Shown here: one piece after another, positions 6,983 through 7,692 of the stretch | Layout of the letters: the number at the start of each line of letters is the position of its first letter | Numbering within the stretch: the first letter of the stretch is position 1 | Origin: JBLYYQ01 sp048550035 | GTDB lineage: Bacteria > Nitrospinota_A > UBA7883 > JBLYYQ01 | Direction: 5' to 3' | NCBI GenBank assembly: GCA_048550035.1 | Contig: JBLYYQ010000075.1 | Coordinates: 1-7,692, forward strand | Length of the DNA: 7,692 nt | The notes under the pieces: model-generated | Seen by the model: the letters and a program-made list of their open reading frames with translations, nothing else | Told to the model about the DNA's origin: nothing | Database searches by the model: none | Position numbers and translations under genes: made by a program

Positions 6983-7692
6983 CAATTTTGATATTAAGAT
7001 CTCGCAACTGTTTATGGTCGACAGCTGATGGGGCATCGGTTTGCATGCAGACCCCTTTTTGAGTCTTTGGAAATGCAATTACATCACGAATTGAAGGTGA
7101 GTTAGTTATTATTGCAACTAAACGATCAATCCCAAATGCGATCCCCCCGTGAGGTGGAGCTCCAGACTTTAACGCATCAATTAAGAAGCCAAATTTATTC
7201 ATCGCAGTCACCGAATCAATACCGAGTCGCTCAAAAATTTTCAGCTGCAATGTATGATCATTTATTCGAATAGATCCGCCACCAATCTCCACACCAATTA
7301 ATGAAAGATCAAATGCACGAGCTCGCACCAATGCAGGATCACTCTCTAATAGATCTATATCTTCGTCAACTAAAGTGGTGAAAGGGTGGTGCTTAGCAGC
7401 TAACTGACCATCTTCGTTATATTCAAAAAATGGAAACTCATTGATCCATACAAACTTGAACTCATTTTCATTGATCAAGTTAAGCTTATTGGCGATCAAC
7501 AAGCGTAACTTCGATAGCACTTCATTTGCGATTAAGGCTTCATCAGCAACAAAAATCATCAGATCATTAACATTCGCTTGAAGTTTACTCCGAACAGACC
7601 TGGCTTCAAAGCTAACCCAGGCCGGGGCCGAAGTAGACGTGATCCTCACCGAATCCGCCACCAATTTTGTCTCCCCGATAACCTTCCAATCC
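6969..7692 (-). CDS. aspS: Aspartyl-tRNA synthetase, C-terminal part
   Basis: Incomplete at the right edge; it is the 3' part of a gene that normally encodes ~590 aa. It charges tRNA-Asp (or also tRNA-Asn, undecided). Clear bacterial-type AspRS from about 7574 to the stop: DLMIFVAD, FVWINEFPFFEY, HHPFT, VEIGGGSIRI, KFGFLIDALKSGAPPHGGIAFGIDRL (class II motif 3 with its Arg), SIRDVIAFPKTQ and the usual C-terminal APSAVDHKQLRDLNIKI. The part encoded by about 7575-7692 is open in the same frame but matches AspRS weakly; only SAPAWVSF might correspond to the usual AKGLAWIK. The spacing from there to DLMIFVAD looks about 20 residues short. The TTG at 7664 is not a real start, since the GAD-like insertion, catalytic core and anticodon domains should precede it. 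The stop lies inside the gltX start, coupling the two synthetases. Confidence 0.93.
   Translation of the reverse strand, partial: DWKVIGETKLVADSVRITSTSAPAWVSFEARSVRSKLQANVNDLMIFVADEALIANEVLSKLRLLIANKLNLINENEFKFVWINEFPFFEYNEDGQLAAKHHPFTTLVDEDIDLLESDPALVRARAFDLSLIGVEIGGGSIRINDHTLQLKIFERLGIDSVTAMNKFGFLIDALKSGAPPHGGIAFGIDRLVAIITNSPSIRDVIAFPKTQKGVCMQTDAPSAVDHKQLRDLNIKIDDAS
7622..7692. other. GC-rich edge segment with poor AspRS match
   Basis: Bases 7621-7680 hold 36 G or C out of 60 by hand count, against roughly 19-30 per 60 in other lines sampled. The aspS frame stays open through it but the encoded residues do not show the conserved AspRS segment expected here. It may be a chimeric or error-rich contig end, or a divergent region of the gene. 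Confidence 0.45.

Larger units (their letters stand above)
1..7692 (-). other. Probable single eight-gene operon
   Basis: All genes point the same way. Junctions in transcription order: aspS/gltX overlap 11-14 nt; gltX/DUF3047 gap 2 nt; DUF3047/thyX overlap 20-26 nt; thyX/uridylyltransferase overlap 11 nt; then gaps of 9, 11 and 8 nt. No space exists for an intergenic promoter or terminator, although promoters inside genes cannot be excluded. Both ends of the operon lie outside the window. Confidence 0.75.

Noticed and set aside
6983..7078. Upstream extension of gltX to an ATG at 7078
   Set aside because: The extra 32 residues are encoded within aspS and do not resemble any GluRS N-terminus; the family start matches the ATG at 6982 or 6979.
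7635..7664. TTG at 7664 as a true start of aspS
   Set aside because: AspRS needs about 350 more N-terminal residues and the frame remains open to the window edge, so the gene is cut by the window.

Overview
The window is a fully packed piece of a bacterial chromosome. Eight genes all lie on the minus strand, with gaps of at most 11 nt or short overlaps, so they read as one probable operon running from right to left. In transcription order they are: aspS (3' part only), gltX, an exported DUF3047 protein, thyX, a stand-alone GlmU-type uridylyltransferase, a two-domain GlmU-like protein, glmS, and the 5' end of a glmM-like phosphohexomutase. No tRNA, rRNA, mobile element, CRISPR array or internal terminator is visible, and no stretch longer than 11 nt lies between genes.

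Base composition is moderately AT-rich (about 35-43% GC in the lines I sampled). The proteins suggest an uncultivated, perhaps aquatic, Gram-negative-like bacterium: bacterial-type AspRS and GluRS, ThyX instead of ThyA, and a secreted DUF3047 protein (a family I associate mainly with proteobacteria and relatives). The aminosugar genes have an archaeal flavour: the GlmS isomerase half and the layout of the two-domain GlmU-like protein resemble archaeal homologues. I cannot name a phylum from this alone.

Right part (about 4100-7692): aspartyl- and glutamyl-tRNA synthetases (translation), a DUF3047 protein of unknown function, and flavin-dependent thymidylate synthase (dTMP synthesis). Left part (1 to about 4110): the UDP-GlcNAc pathway. 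GlmS makes glucosamine-6-P, the phosphohexomutase converts it to glucosamine-1-P, and GlmU activities acetylate it and transfer UMP to give UDP-GlcNAc for cell wall and envelope glycans.

The most interesting point is the GlmU step. The uridylyltransferase is a separate 249-aa protein with an intact signature. Next to it is a 398-aa protein with the nucleotidyltransferase plus left-handed beta-helix layout, but its nucleotidyltransferase signature (Arg and Lys) and several expected acetyltransferase residues (the positions of E. coli His363, Tyr366 and Asn377) are replaced. It may be a regulatory or repurposed paralogue paired with an active enzyme. The last ~70 bp at the right edge are much richer in GC and fit AspRS poorly, which may be an assembly-edge artefact.
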